Below, in pieces: positions 1 to 9,828 of a stretch of DNA of 64,000 nt. The first letter of the stretch is position 1, and each line of letters begins with the position of its first letter. The DNA is taken from positions 868,001-932,000 of the forward strand of contig NZ_CP063812.1 of assembly GCF_015277855.1 (NCBI RefSeq), written 5' to 3'. Below the pieces are notes generated by a model, which saw only the letters and a program-made list of their open reading frames with translations, ran no database searches and was not told where the DNA came from. Source of the stretch: Microbacterium cremeum. Lineage in GTDB: Bacteria; Actinomycetota; Actinomycetes; Actinomycetales; Microbacteriaceae. The translations under genes were made by a program, and so were the position numbers.

Positions 1-1
1 C

Positions 2-706
2 GCGGGCGTCGGCGAGGGCGAGCTCGGCCTCGGAAACCCCGACATCCAGGGCAACGTGTTCTTCTACCTGTCGGATCCGATCCTCGGGCCCCTCGCGTTC
101 CTCGTCTCGCTCGCGGTGCTCACGAGTTCGGCGGCATCGCTGCAGTCGACGGCGGTCGGCCCGGCGCGGACCCTGCTCGCGATGGGGCACTACCGCGCGC
201 TGCCCGAGCAGTTCGCGCGTGTGAGCCCCCGCTTCTTCACGCCCGGCTTCGCCACCATCGTGTCGGCCGTCGTCGCGAGCGTCTTCTACGCTGTGATGCG
301 GTTCGTCAGCGAGAACGTGCTGTGGGACACCATCACCGCTCTCGGCATGATGATCTGCTTCTACTACGGACTCACTGCGTTCGCGTGCGTGTGGTACTTC
401 CGCAAGCAGTGGTTCGACTCGGCGCGTTCGTTCTTCTTCGCCTTCCTGTTCCCGCTCGTGGGCGGCAGCATCCTCGCGGTGCTGTTCGTCATCACGCTCG
501 TCGACAGCATGGATCCGGACTACGGCAGCGGGTCGAACATCGCCGGCGTCGGCCTCGTGTTCATCCTGGGCGTCACCGTCATCCTGACGGGCGTCGCCAT
601 CATGATCTGGCAGGCGATCAAGCGTCCGGCCTTCTTCCGCGGCGAGACACTCGGTCTCGAAGCTCCCGAAAGCCTTCGACGCGAACGCCGCGTCGCGGCA
701 GACTGA
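2..706 (+). CDS. APC-family amino acid permease, C-terminal part
   Basis: The gene enters from the left edge and only its last 234 residues are visible. They contain four or five strongly hydrophobic segments, a cytoplasmic SLQSTAVGPARTLLAMGHYRALP loop region (split here: SLQSTAVGPARTLL, then AMGHYRALP) that is typical of the APC superfamily between TM8 and TM9, and a basic hydrophilic tail. The protein would be a secondary transporter for an amino acid or amine. It lies 29 bases upstream of a succinate-semialdehyde-type dehydrogenase in the same orientation, so a GABA or related amine substrate is a reasonable inference. The substrate cannot be proved from this fragment. Confidence 0.85.
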   Translation, partial: AGVGEGELGLGNPDIQGNVFFYLSDPILGPLAFLVSLAVLTSSAASLQSTAVGPARTLLAMGHYRALPEQFARVSPRFFTPGFATIVSAVVASVFYAVMRFVSENVLWDTITALGMMICFYYGLTAFACVWYFRKQWFDSARSFFFAFLFPLVGGSILAVLFVITLVDSMDPDYGSGSNIAGVGLVFILGVTVILTGVAIMIWQAIKRPAFFRGETLGLEAPESLRRERRVAAD

Positions 707-735
707 AACCACCCATCCGATCGGAGACAACTGAT

Positions 736-2100
<1,365 letters not shown>

Positions 2101-2120
2101 GGTCTCTCGTCGGCTCGGCG

Positions 2121-2199
2121 CGTTTCGTCTCGCTCGCTGGCGCTCGCTCGCTCAACGACCGAGTTCCGGTCGTTGAGCGAGCGAAGCGAGACGAAACGC
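2121..2199. repeat. Long palindromic repeat between convergent genes
   Basis: The outer arms CGTTTCGTCTCGCT and AGCGAGACGAAACG and the inner arms GCTCAACGACC and GGTCGTTGAGC are complementary. The left arm carries about nine extra bases of CGCT-rich sequence. The centre is GAGTTCC. The hairpin occupies the whole gap between the dehydrogenase stop (2100) and the stop of the TPR gene (2200), so it can end transcription from both sides. I recall similar GGTCGTTGAGCGAGC-type palindromes as dispersed repeats in Microbacteriaceae. Confidence 0.8.
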
Positions 2200-2814
2200 T
2201 CAGAGGTGCGCGCTCACCTCGGCGAGGGCCTCGTCGGCCCACTGCACCTGCTGCGGTGTGCCCCAGCGGGTCGCGGCATCCCGTGCGGCTTCGAACGACG
2301 CCACCGCCTCGTCGACGCGACCCTCGTCGAACAGACGCCACCCGGCGTTGTTGTGCAGCGATACGCGCCAGCGCAGCGTCCGCGGGTCGTCGACGCCCTC
2401 CAGCGCCGCCAGCCCTGCGTCGGTCCATTCCTCGCCCTGCTCCGGCTCGGCGATCGCGAGCATGTGGAGCGCGTCGACCTGCAGGAACACGTGTCCGGCT
2501 CGGGATGCCGCATCCACCGCCGCGAGGAAGTACGCCACGGCCCGTTCGTGGTCGCCGGCGGAGTTGTGCAGCCGCCCTCGCTCGAGGGCTGCGCGCGCGG
2601 CGAGGGCGTCGTGGGAGACGTCGACGCGGTCGAGGATCGCGTGCGCCTCGGCGAACCGCTCCTGAAGGCCGAGGGCCCGTGCGACCTGGGTGTCGAGCTC
2701 GGCGCGGTCCTCGGCATCCGTCTGTTCTTCGCGCGCCTCGCGCAGCCGCGCCTCGGAGCCGGCGGCGTCCGAGAAGTCCCAGAGTTCGTCGAGGAGAGAC
2801 TGCGTGATGGGCAT
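2200..2814 (-). CDS. Tetratricopeptide-repeat protein
   Basis: A 204-residue, entirely soluble, alanine-, glutamate- and leucine-rich helical protein. It contains at least three TPR-like helix pairs, for example ALERGRLHNSAGDHERAVAY and LHNNAGWRLFDEGRVDEAV. TPR proteins are usually interaction scaffolds, and no catalytic motif is visible. The start is ATG 2814, which has a TAGCAT hexamer exactly six bases upstream and no ribosome-binding site, so a leaderless mRNA is likely. The stop codon abuts the palindromic repeat. The gene is divergent from tRNA-Trp. Its partner and role are unknown. Confidence 0.75.
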   Translation of the reverse strand: MPITQSLLDELWDFSDAAGSEARLREAREEQTDAEDRAELDTQVARALGLQERFAEAHAILDRVDVSHDALAARAALERGRLHNSAGDHERAVAYFLAAVDAASRAGHVFLQVDALHMLAIAEPEQGEEWTDAGLAALEGVDDPRTLRWRVSLHNNAGWRLFDEGRVDEAVASFEAARDAATRWGTPQQVQWADEALAEVSAHL

Positions 2815-2820
2815 GGCGGC

Positions 2821-2826
2821 ATGCTA
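2821..2826 (-). promoter_or_regulatory. -10 element of a leaderless promoter (TPR gene)
   Basis: On the minus strand TAGCAT is followed by six bases and the ATG at 2814. This is the recurrent TANNNT-N6-start arrangement seen throughout the window. Confidence 0.55.
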
Positions 2827-2856
2827 GGCGGGTTCGCGGCCCCAGCGGGCATGCCG

Positions 2857-2862
2857 TACACT
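2857..2862 (+). promoter_or_regulatory. Probable -10 element for the tRNA-Trp transcript
   Basis: TACACT lies about 120 bases before tRNA-Trp, in an otherwise empty gap. No convincing -35 is seen at 17 bases, so this is a weak call. Confidence 0.35.
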
Positions 2863-2984
2863 GGATGGTGCAGTTGAAGTCTGCATTCTTTCGCCGTGCC
2901 CGCCGGTTCAAGGCCGGGAGGCAGGGCCCCTCTCGCTCAGGTGTCAGGGGAAGAGTGCGGGTTTCACGAGACCCCTGGGTCTCT

Positions 2985-3057
<73 letters not shown>

Positions 3058-3141
3058 CGCGTCAGCGCAACACCGGCGCAACGTCTCCGGTGGTTGACAA
3101 CAAAGTGTGTCGACTCCCGTCGGCCCACGGAAGGTAATCAG

Positions 3142-3423
3142 GTGGCATCGATGGTTCAGGACGAGCCGAAGGGCGAGGTCGTCCCCGCAGGGGGAGCGAG
3201 CGCACCCCGCGAGAAGAAGCCGAACGTTTTCGCGCGCATCGCCCTGTTCATCCGTCAGGTCTTCGCCGAGCTTCGCAAGGTCGTCACCCCGACGCGCCAG
3301 GAGCTGCTGAAGTACACGGGCGTCGTGCTCGGCTTCGTCGTCGTCATGATGGCGATCGTCTACGGCTTGGACGTGCTGTTCGTGTGGATCGCTGCGTACG
3401 TCTTCGGAGTGCCGGGCGCCTGA
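3142..3423 (+). CDS. secE: Preprotein translocase subunit SecE
   Basis: A 93-residue single-span SecE. It has a hydrophilic N-terminus, the conserved amphipathic stretch VFAELRKVVTPTRQELLKYT, and one C-terminal transmembrane helix (VVLGFVVVMMAIVYGLDVLFVW). SecE clamps SecY in the SecYEG protein-export channel. I chose GTG 3142 because GGAAGG at 3129-3134 lies seven bases upstream. The alternative ATG 3151 would sit too far from that site. The gene lies between tRNA-Trp and nusG, as in most bacteria. Confidence 0.95.
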   Translation: MASMVQDEPKGEVVPAGGASAPREKKPNVFARIALFIRQVFAELRKVVTPTRQELLKYTGVVLGFVVVMMAIVYGLDVLFVWIAAYVFGVPGA

Positions 3424-3509
3424 ACGCCGACCCCTCCCGTGTGACACGAGGAGCGTGACCCGGGTGGACCTCAGGTCGCCGCGGACGGAACGGAAGAGAA
3501 GAACTCAAC

Positions 3510-4538
3510 GTGACTGAAAGATATGTCGACGACGCCGACTGGGCGACGGCAGCCGAGCAGTCCTCGGAGGACGACGAGGCGCAGGAAGGCAACGTCCTCG
3601 CGGAGGAGGAGCGGTCGGTCGAGGCCGCCGAGCACGTCGCGATCCACATCGTCGACGACAGCGACGAGGACGACGCAGGCCTGGACGACATCGATATCGA
3701 CGACCCGGAGGCGGATGCGATCGTGAACGACGCGCTGAATCTCGACGAGACGGCCGAGACCGAGGCTGCGGCCGAGGTCATCAACGACTCCATCGCGGAG
3801 GAGGTGGCCGAGCGTGAGGCCGAGGCCGCCGACGAGGTGACGCCTTACGACGGCCCTGACGTGAACGGCGACGAGGACGAGGCGTCGGACGCCGACGACG
3901 AGACCGACGAGGAAGAGGACCCGTACGAGGCCTTCCGCGCCGAGCTCCGCTCGCTCCCGGGCAAGTGGTACGTGATCCACTCCTACGCCGGCTTCGAGCG
4001 CAAGGTGAAGGCGAACATCGAGCAGCGCAAGTCGACGCTCGAGGTCGAGGAGGAGATCTACCAGATCGAGGTCCCGATGGAGGACGTCGTCGAGATCAAG
4101 AACGGGCAGCGCAAGATGGTCACGCGCGTCCGGATCCCCGGCTACGTGCTCGTGCGCATGGAGCTCAACGAAGACACCTGGTCGGTCGTGCGTCACACCC
4201 CGGGAGTCACCGGCTTCGTGGGCAACGCGCACAACCCGACGCCGCTGCGCTTCGAGGAGGCCTTCAACATGCTGAAGAGCCTCGTCGAGGTCAAGGAGGT
4301 CGCGACCGCGAAGGGTGGGACCGCCAAGAAGGGCGCCGCCGCCGCGACGCGCGTCCTCCCCGCCGAGGTCGACTTCGAGGTCGGCGAGACGATCACGATC
4401 AAGGAGGGCTCGTTCGCGGGCCTGCCCGGCACGATCAGCGAGATCAAGCCCGAGAGCGGCAAGCTCACGGTCCTCGTGTCGCTCTTCGAGCGCGAGACCC
4501 CGGTCGAGCTCTCGTTCGACCAGGTCACGAAGTTGTAG
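3510..4538 (+). CDS. nusG: Transcription termination/antitermination protein NusG
   Basis: A 342-residue NusG. The first 145 or so residues are an acidic, disordered-looking extension rich in Glu and Asp (for example [20 protein letters not shown]). The NGN domain follows, from about residue 150 ([21 protein letters not shown]). The C-terminal KOW domain is near [19 protein letters not shown]. NusG binds RNA polymerase and links it to Rho and the ribosome. The protein is almost twice as long as E. coli NusG because of the acidic tail, a feature common in actinobacteria. secE lies upstream and rplK downstream. Confidence 0.96.
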   Translation: MTERYVDDADWATAAEQSSEDDEAQEGNVLAEEERSVEAAEHVAIHIVDDSDEDDAGLDDIDIDDPEADAIVNDALNLDETAETEAAAEVINDSIAEEVAEREAEAADEVTPYDGPDVNGDEDEASDADDETDEEEDPYEAFRAELRSLPGKWYVIHSYAGFERKVKANIEQRKSTLEVEEEIYQIEVPMEDVVEIKNGQRKMVTRVRIPGYVLVRMELNEDTWSVVRHTPGVTGFVGNAHNPTPLRFEEAFNMLKSLVEVKEVATAKGGTAKKGAAAATRVLPAEVDFEVGETITIKEGSFAGLPGTISEIKPESGKLTVLVSLFERETPVELSFDQVTKL

Positions 4539-4566
4539 CGAGTCGAAACCCCAGCGCTGTCGCTGG

Positions 4567-4572
4567 TAGACT
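4567..4572 (+). promoter_or_regulatory. Probable -10 element for rplK-rplA
   Basis: TAGACT preceded by TGG forms an extended -10, 112 bases before rplK and just after nusG. No clear -35 is visible. The transcript would start with a leader carrying a GCGCGC/GCGCGC hairpin. Confidence 0.45.
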
Positions 4573-4683
4573 TTTGAGGTTTGCCGCGCGCTCTGAGCGC
4601 GCGCGATCGACACCGCGTTCCGGAACGGCCGGATTCGCGGGAGAACAGGGTGCCCCGGCATCCGTTCGTTGAAAGGAAAGAGA

Positions 4684-5115
4684 ATGGCACCGAAGAAGAA
4701 GGTGACCGGCCTGATCAAGCTTCAGATCAACGCCGGTGCTGCCAACCCGGCGCCGCCGATCGGCCCCGCGCTCGGTCAGCATGGCGTCAACATCATGGAG
4801 TTCTGCAAGGCGTACAACGCCGCGACCGAGTCGCAGCGCGGCAACGTCATCCCCGTGGAGATCACCGTCTACGAGGACCGCAGCTTCACGTTCATCCTGA
4901 AGACCCCGCCGGCCGCTGAGCTCATCAAGAAGGCCGCCGGCGTCCAGAAGGGCTCGTCGACCCCGCACACGACCAAGGTGGCCAAGCTCACCAAGGAGCA
5001 GGTGCGCCAGATCGCAGAGACGAAGATGCCCGACCTGAACGCGAACGACATCGAGGCCGCCTCGCTGATCATCGCCGGCACCGCCCGTTCCATGGGCATC
5101 ACGGTCGAGGACTGA
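4684..5115 (+). CDS. rplK: 50S ribosomal protein L11
   Basis: A 143-residue L11 with the N-terminal signature [27 protein letters not shown] (first part [16 protein letters not shown]) and the C-terminal rRNA-binding domain ending in [19 protein letters not shown]11 binds the GTPase-associated centre of 23S rRNA. ATG 4684 follows a GAAAGGAAAG ribosome-binding region. It forms an operon with rplA, 14 bases downstream. Confidence 0.98.
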   Translation: MAPKKKVTGLIKLQINAGAANPAPPIGPALGQHGVNIMEFCKAYNAATESQRGNVIPVEITVYEDRSFTFILKTPPAAELIKKAAGVQKGSSTPHTTKVAKLTKEQVRQIAETKMPDLNANDIEAASLIIAGTARSMGITVED

Positions 5116-5129
5116 GGGGGATAAGACAC

Positions 5130-5822
5130 ATGGCAACCAAGTCCAAGGCCTTCCAGGCCGCTGCCGCCAAGATCGAGGCGGACAAGTTCTACACGCCCAC
5201 CGAGGCCGTCGCCCTCGCGAAGCAGACCGGCTCGGCGAAGTTCGACTCGACCGTCGAGGTCGCGCTCAAGCTCGCGGTCGACCCCCGCAAGGCCGACCAG
5301 ATGGTGCGCGGCACCGTCATCCTCCCGCACGGCACGGGCAAGACCGCCCGCGTCATCGTCTTCGCGACGGGCCCGGCCGCTGAGGCCGCCATCGCCGCGG
5401 GTGCGGACGAGGTCGGCGGCGCCGAGCTCATCGAGAAGGTCGCCGGCGGCTGGACCGCGTTCGACGCGGCCGTCTCGACGCCCGAGCTCATGGGCCAGGT
5501 CGGTCGCCTGGGTAAGGTGCTGGGCCCCCGCGGCCTCATGCCCAACCCCAAGACCGGCACCGTGACCCCCAACCCGGCCAAGGCCGTGGAAGAGATCAAG
5601 GGCGGAAAGATCGAGTTCCGCGTCGACAAGCACGCCAACGTGCACTTCGTCGTCGGCAAGGCCTCGTTCTCGCAGGAGCAGCTCGACGAGAACCTCAAGG
5701 TCGCGCTCGAAGAGATCGTGCGCCTCAAGCCGTCCAGCTCGAAGGGCCGCTACATCCAGAAGGGCGCCGTGTCGACCACGTTCGGTCCCGGCATCCCGCT
5801 GGACGTCAACGCGATCGCCTGA
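5130..5822 (+). CDS. rplA: 50S ribosomal protein L1
   Basis: A 230-residue L1 of normal length, with the conserved [20 protein letters not shown] region and the [18 protein letters not shown] strand. L1 forms the ribosomal stalk near the E site and often represses its own operon by binding mRNA. It follows rplK by 14 bases with a GAGGGGGAT-like ribosome-binding region. A strong hairpin terminator lies directly after it. rplJ and rplL, which usually follow, are 22 kb away here. Confidence 0.98.
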   Translation: MATKSKAFQAAAAKIEADKFYTPTEAVALAKQTGSAKFDSTVEVALKLAVDPRKADQMVRGTVILPHGTGKTARVIVFATGPAAEAAIAAGADEVGGAELIEKVAGGWTAFDAAVSTPELMGQVGRLGKVLGPRGLMPNPKTGTVTPNPAKAVEEIKGGKIEFRVDKHANVHFVVGKASFSQEQLDENLKVALEEIVRLKPSSSKGRYIQKGAVSTTFGPGIPLDVNAIA

Positions 5823-5840
5823 CGCCCGCGAGTACTTCGC

Positions 5841-5875
5841 ACGAAGGCCTCACCCGCTCCGGGTGGGGCCTTCGT
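5841..5875 (+). terminator. Rho-independent-like hairpin after rplA
   Basis: ACGAAGGCC-TCACCC and GGGTGG-GGCCTTCGT form a stem around a short CGCTCC loop, with one G-T pair. No long T tract follows, as is usual in high-GC actinobacteria. Confidence 0.8.
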
Positions 5876-6025
5876 CGTCTCCCCGGGCCGAGCGGGCGCC
5901 CAGGGGTCCACGGGCAGCAACGGAACGTCACACGACGAAGCCCGCCGGCGTGGTCCGTGTTGTACTGGAATGTCCACCGCGGTTCACCCACCGCACCCCG
6001 CATCACCGCATCACAGGAAACATCT

Positions 6026-6829
6026 ATGTCGCGCCGCCTCACCGCCCTTGTCTTCACCGCCGCCGCCGCTCTCGCCCTCACCGCCTGCAGCAGCGGATCG
6101 ACCGCCGGCTCCGCCCCGACACCCGGTGGCGACGACTACGGCCTGGTCACCGCGGGAACTCTGACGGTCGCCACCGAAGGCACCTACCGCCCCTTCACGT
6201 TCCACGACGCGTCCGGCGACCTCGTCGGCTTCGACGTCGAGATCGCCGAGGCGGTCGCCGACAAGCTCGGGCTCGAGGTCGTGTTCGAGGAGACCCAGTG
6301 GGACGCGATCTTCACGGGCCTCGACGCCGGGCGCTTCGACGTCATCGCGAACCAGGTGTCGATCAACCCCGATCGTGAAGAGAAGTACCTCTTCAGCGAG
6401 CCGTACACCGTCTCGCCCGGCGTCATCGTCGTGCCCGAGGACGACGAGACGATCACCAGCTTCGCCGACCTCGAGGGCAAGACCACGGCGCAGTCGCTGA
6501 CCAGCAACTGGTACGAGCTCGCGCAGGAGAGCGGCGCGCAGGTGGAAGCCGTCGAGGGCTGGGCCCAGGCCGTGGCGCTGCTGCAGCAGGGCCGCGTCGA
6601 CGCGACGATCAACGACAACCTCACCTTCCTCGACTACGAGAAGAGCGAGGGTCCGACCGGCCTGAAGATCGCCGCCGAGACCGATGACCCGGCGTACAAC
6701 GCCTTCGCGTTCACGAAGGACAAGGCCGCGCTGGTGAAGGCGGTCGACGAGGCGCTGGCCGAGCTGCGTGAAGAGGGCGTGCTCGCCGAGATCAGCGAGA
6801 AGTACTTCGGGGCCGACGTCACCCAGTAG
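6026..6829 (+). CDS. Amino-acid ABC transporter substrate-binding lipoprotein (cystine/polar type)
   Basis: A 267-residue family 3 solute-binding protein. It has an N-terminal lipoprotein signal with lipobox LTAC near residue 20. The SBP_bac_3 fold begins at LTVATEGTYRPFTFHD and includes LVGFDVEIAEAVADKLG and ANQVSINPDREEKYLFSEPY. It captures an amino acid outside the membrane and passes it to the permease encoded next. The start is ATG 6026 after a CAGGAAA ribosome-binding site. The closest style is that of TcyA/YxeM-type cystine binders, but the ligand cannot be fixed from sequence alone. Confidence 0.9.
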   Translation: MSRRLTALVFTAAAALALTACSSGSTAGSAPTPGGDDYGLVTAGTLTVATEGTYRPFTFHDASGDLVGFDVEIAEAVADKLGLEVVFEETQWDAIFTGLDAGRFDVIANQVSINPDREEKYLFSEPYTVSPGVIVVPEDDETITSFADLEGKTTAQSLTSNWYELAQESGAQVEAVEGWAQAVALLQQGRVDATINDNLTFLDYEKSEGPTGLKIAAETDDPAYNAFAFTKDKAALVKAVDEALAELREEGVLAEISEKYFGADVTQ

Positions 6830-6897
6830 TCCGTTCGGCGCGGCCGCCGGCTTCCGGGCCGGCGGCCGGACGCCGCCGTCCACGGGAAGGAGCGCCG

Positions 6898-7569
6898 ATG
6901 GATCAATCGGAGACCTGGACGCTCGTCGCCGACTCTTTCTGGCCGCTGCTGGCGGCCGGACTGACCGCGACCATCCCGCTCGCGCTCGTGTCGTTCGCGA
7001 TCGGCCTCGTCCTGGCCCTCGTGGTCGCACTCATGCGGCTGTCGTCGAACCCGGTCGTCTCGAACGTCGCGCGGTTCTACATCTCGGTGATCCGGGGTAC
7101 GCCGCTGCTCGTGCAGCTGTTCGTGATCTTCTACGGGATGGGCTCGATCGGACTCGTGATCGACCCGTGGCCCGCCGCGATCATCGCGTTCTCGCTGAAC
7201 GTCGGCGGGTACGCCGCCGAGGTGATCCGCGCCGCGATCCTGTCGGTGCCGAAGGGCCAGTGGGAGGCCGCCCACACGGTCGGCTTCTCGCACACGCACA
7301 CGCTCGCGCGCATCGTGCTGCCGCAGGCGGCGCGCGTCTCGGTGCCGCCGCTGTCGAACACGTTCATCTCGCTCGTGAAGGACACGTCGCTTGCGTCGCT
7401 GATCCTCGTGACGGAACTGTTCCGCAAGGCGCAGGAGATCGCCGCCTTCACATTCGAGTTCATGGTCATCTACCTGGAGGCGGCGCTGATCTACTGGGTG
7501 TTCTGCCTGATCCTCTCGACCGGGCAGAGCGCCGTGGAGAGGAGGCTCGACCGCTATGTCGCCCACTGA
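6898..7569 (+). CDS. Amino-acid ABC transporter permease
   Basis: A 223-residue HisMQ-type permease with about five transmembrane helices and the EAA-type coupling loop EAAHTVGFSHTHTLARIVLP. The N-terminal conserved stretch FYISVIRGTPLLVQLFVIFY is diagnostic of amino-acid importers. It would form a homodimeric membrane channel. A GGAAGGAG ribosome-binding site lies just before ATG 6898. The 3' end overlaps the ATPase gene by 14 bases, which suggests coupled translation. Confidence 0.93.
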   Translation: MDQSETWTLVADSFWPLLAAGLTATIPLALVSFAIGLVLALVVALMRLSSNPVVSNVARFYISVIRGTPLLVQLFVIFYGMGSIGLVIDPWPAAIIAFSLNVGGYAAEVIRAAILSVPKGQWEAAHTVGFSHTHTLARIVLPQAARVSVPPLSNTFISLVKDTSLASLILVTELFRKAQEIAAFTFEFMVIYLEAALIYWVFCLILSTGQSAVERRLDRYVAH

Positions 7570-8371
7570 CCTTCCCGGCGACCCGCTCGCGCCGCCCGCG
7601 CCCGCCGACGATCGGCCGCTCCTGCGGGTTAGCGGGCTCACCAAGAGCTTCGGCACCAACCGCGTGCTCGACGGGGTCGAGTTCTCGGTGCGTCGCGGCG
7701 AGGTCGTCGTGCTGATCGGCCCGAGCGGATCGGGCAAGACCACCGTGCTGCGCTCGCTCAACGGTCTCGAGACGCCCGACGCCGGCGTCGTGGACGTCGA
7801 CGGCGGCCCGGTGCTGGACTTCTCCGCCCGGATCTCGAAGGCCGATCGCGCCGCGCTGCGCGACCGCTCGGCGATGGTGTTCCAGCATCACAACCTGTTC
7901 CCGCACCGCACCGTGCTCCAGAACGTGATCGAGGGCCCGGTGCACGCGCACCGCGTGCCGAAGGCCGAGGCGATCGCGAACGCCGAGGCGCTCCTGGAGC
8001 GCGTCGGGCTGATCGAGAAGCGCGACGCGTACCCGTTCGAGCTCTCGGGCGGTCAGCAGCAGCGCGTCGGGATCGTCCGCGCCCTGGCGCTGCGGCCGCA
8101 GCTGCTGCTCTTCGACGAGCCGACGAGCGCGCTGGACCCGGAGCTGGTCGGCGAGGTGCTCGTCGTGCTGAAGGAGCTCGCCGACGAAGGCTGGACGATG
8201 GTGATCGTCACGCACGAGCTCGGGTTCGCGCGGCAGGTCGCCGACGAGGTGCTGTTCTTCGACCACGGGGTCATCGTCGAGCGCGGCGCCCCGAAGCAGC
8301 TCTTCACGGCGCCCCGGCAGGAGCGTACGCGCCGGTTCGTCGAGCGCATCCTGCATCCGCTCGAGGACTGA
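7556..8371 (+). CDS. Amino-acid ABC transporter ATP-binding protein
   Basis: A 271-residue ABC ATPase with Walker A GPSGSGKT, Q-loop VFQHHNLFPH, signature LSGGQQQR, Walker B LLLFDEPTSALDPE and an H-switch in VTHELGFARQ. It powers the importer formed with the two upstream genes. The gene overlaps the permease by 14 bases. The polar-amino-acid subfamily (GlnQ/TcyC type) fits best. Confidence 0.95.
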   Translation: MSPTDLPGDPLAPPAPADDRPLLRVSGLTKSFGTNRVLDGVEFSVRRGEVVVLIGPSGSGKTTVLRSLNGLETPDAGVVDVDGGPVLDFSARISKADRAALRDRSAMVFQHHNLFPHRTVLQNVIEGPVHAHRVPKAEAIANAEALLERVGLIEKRDAYPFELSGGQQQRVGIVRALALRPQLLLFDEPTSALDPELVGEVLVVLKELADEGWTMVIVTHELGFARQVADEVLFFDHGVIVERGAPKQLFTAPRQERTRRFVERILHPLED

Positions 8372-8375
8372 TCCG

Positions 8376-8651
8376 TCACGCGGTCGGGTGCACCTCGAAC
8401 CCGCGCTCGCCGGCGGGTGCGGCATCCGTCACCGTCGCGCTCTCGACGCGCGACCCCGGAGGGCCTTCCGCCATCCACGCGAGCACCTCGTCGACCTGGG
8501 CGTCGGTGCCCTCGACCTCTGCCTCGACCGTGCCGTCGCGCCGGTTGCGCACCCATCCGGCGACGCCCGCCTCGCGCGCGACCAGGCGCATCGTGTAGCG
8601 GTACCCGACCCCTTGGACCTCGCCGCGGACGACGACGTGCACACGCCTCAT
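8376..8651 (-). CDS. acyP: Acylphosphatase
   Basis: A 91-residue protein matching the usual acylphosphatase length. It has the active-site VQGVGYR loop, with its phosphate-binding Arg, and the catalytic Asn in GWVRNRRDGTVE. It hydrolyses acyl phosphates such as carbamoyl phosphate or 1,3-bisphosphoglycerate in the cytosol. ATG 8651 was chosen because the family starts at this point (RRVHVVVRGEVQGVGYR). An in-frame extension upstream has no family support. It converges on the ABC ATPase gene, ending five bases after it. Confidence 0.93.
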   Translation of the reverse strand: MRRVHVVVRGEVQGVGYRYTMRLVAREAGVAGWVRNRRDGTVEAEVEGTDAQVDEVLAWMAEGPPGSRVESATVTDAAPAGERGFEVHPTA

Positions 8652-8709
8652 GCCTCCATCGTGCCGTGATCGGGGTGCGGCGGGCGAGGGGCGGTGCGAG
8701 GATGCCTCC

Positions 8710-9063
8710 ATGGGAACCGTCGACGAACTCCTCGCAGGACTCGACCCGGCCGACCGGCCCTCGATCGAGCGGATCTACGCGATCGCGCGCGAAGAGGTGC
8801 CCGAGGCCGAGCAGGGACTCGGGTATGGGATGCCGGCGCTCGTGTACCGGGGCAAGCCGCTCGTGTCGGTGATGCGGGCGAAGAAGCACATCGGCGTCTA
8901 CCCGTTCAGCCCCGACGCCGTCTCGGCGGTCGCCGATGCGCTCGCCGGGCATCCCGGGGTCAGCCTCGACAAGGGCACGATCCGGTTCCAGCCCGAGCAC
9001 CCGCTGCCCGACGACGTCGTGCGGGCACTCGTGAACGCGCGCACACAGCAGATCGACGCGTGA
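8710..9063 (+). CDS. DUF1801-type (YdhG-like) small protein
   Basis: A 117-residue protein with the DUF1801 pattern: YGMPALVYRGKPLVSVMRAKKHIGVYPF (the start is YGMPALVYRGKPLV), then DKGTIRFQPEHPLPDDVVRALV. Family members have been called iron chaperone-like or YdhG proteins, but the biochemical role is poorly defined. ATG 8710 has GAGGAT exactly six bases upstream and may be leaderless. The gene is divergent from acyP, with which it shares a 58-base gap. Confidence 0.8.
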   Translation: MGTVDELLAGLDPADRPSIERIYAIAREEVPEAEQGLGYGMPALVYRGKPLVSVMRAKKHIGVYPFSPDAVSAVADALAGHPGVSLDKGTIRFQPEHPLPDDVVRALVNARTQQIDA

Positions 9064-9076
9064 CCGCCGGCTCGGG

Positions 9077-9757
9077 TCAGCCGCCCGTGGGCAGCACGAG
9101 CGAGACGCCGAGCGCGATCATGACGACCGCGATCACGCCGTCGAGGATCCGCCACGCGCGCGGGGTCGACAGCCACCGCCCGAGCAGGCGTGCGCCGAAG
9201 GCGAGACCGAAGAACCACACGAAGCTCGCCGTCACCGCGCCCGCGGCGAAGAGCCAGCGTGCGTCGCCATGGGTGTTCGCCACCGTGCCGAGCAGGAACA
9301 CCGTGTCGAGGTACACGTGGGGGTTCAGCCACGTCAGAGCGAGACACGTCAGGAGCACGGGCATCAGCCGGGGCCGCGCGACCGTGGCGGTGGTGGTGGG
9401 CACAACCGATGCCGATGCCGACGCCCCTCCCGCGGCGGGCGTGTCGGTCTCGGCGGCACGGAGCACCTCGCCCGACGGCCGCCAGGCCCGGCGTGCGGCG
9501 AGCACGCCATAGATCACCAGGAACAGCGCCCCCGCCCACCGCACGACGTCGACGAGCCACGGAACGGCCTGCAGCACGAGTCCGATGCCCGAGACGCCCA
9601 GCACGATGAGCACCGCATCCGAGACGGCGCAGACCGCCGCGACGGCGAGCACGTGCTCGCGCCGCAGTCCCTGGCGCAGCACGAAGAGGTTCTGCGCGCC
9701 GATCGCGATGATGAGGGAGAAGCCGAGGCCGAGGCCGGCGAGGACGGGGGAGAGCAC
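9077..9757 (-). CDS. lysE: LysE/ArgO-family amino-acid exporter
   Basis: A 226-residue exporter with six predicted helices. It has the family N-terminus SLIIAIGAQNLFVLRQGLRREH and the conserved TWLNPHVYLDT motif in the fourth helix. A hydrophilic Ala/Ser/Thr-rich cytoplasmic loop separates the two halves. It exports basic amino acids such as lysine or arginine and prevents toxic accumulation when peptides are used as nutrients. GTG 9757 has TAGCGT six bases upstream, so the mRNA is probably leaderless. It is divergent from a LysG-type regulator, the classic control pair. Confidence 0.9.
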   Translation of the reverse strand: MLSPVLAGLGLGFSLIIAIGAQNLFVLRQGLRREHVLAVAAVCAVSDAVLIVLGVSGIGLVLQAVPWLVDVVRWAGALFLVIYGVLAARRAWRPSGEVLRAAETDTPAAGGASASASVVPTTTATVARPRLMPVLLTCLALTWLNPHVYLDTVFLLGTVANTHGDARWLFAAGAVTASFVWFFGLAFGARLLGRWLSTPRAWRILDGVIAVVMIALGVSLVLPTGG

Positions 9758-9763
9758 GCTTCG

Positions 9764-9769
9764 ACGCTA
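9764..9769 (-). promoter_or_regulatory. -10 element of a leaderless promoter (lysE)
   Basis: TAGCGT on the minus strand, then six bases, then the GTG start at 9757. Confidence 0.55.
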
Positions 9770-9802
9770 CGAACACCCCGATCCGTAGTCCAGCTCACGC
9801 TT

Positions 9803-9828
9803 CTTCAGTACCATTAGCCAGACTGAAG
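9803..9828. promoter_or_regulatory. Candidate LysG operator
   Basis: CTTCAG and CTGAAG form an inverted repeat with a 14-base spacer in the lysE-lysG gap. It abuts the lysG start codon, where an autoregulatory LysR-type site would be expected. Confidence 0.45.

Noticed and set aside
3094-3116. TTGACA as a -35 for secE
   Set aside because: No acceptable -10 lies 16-18 bases downstream, so I do not call a promoter there.
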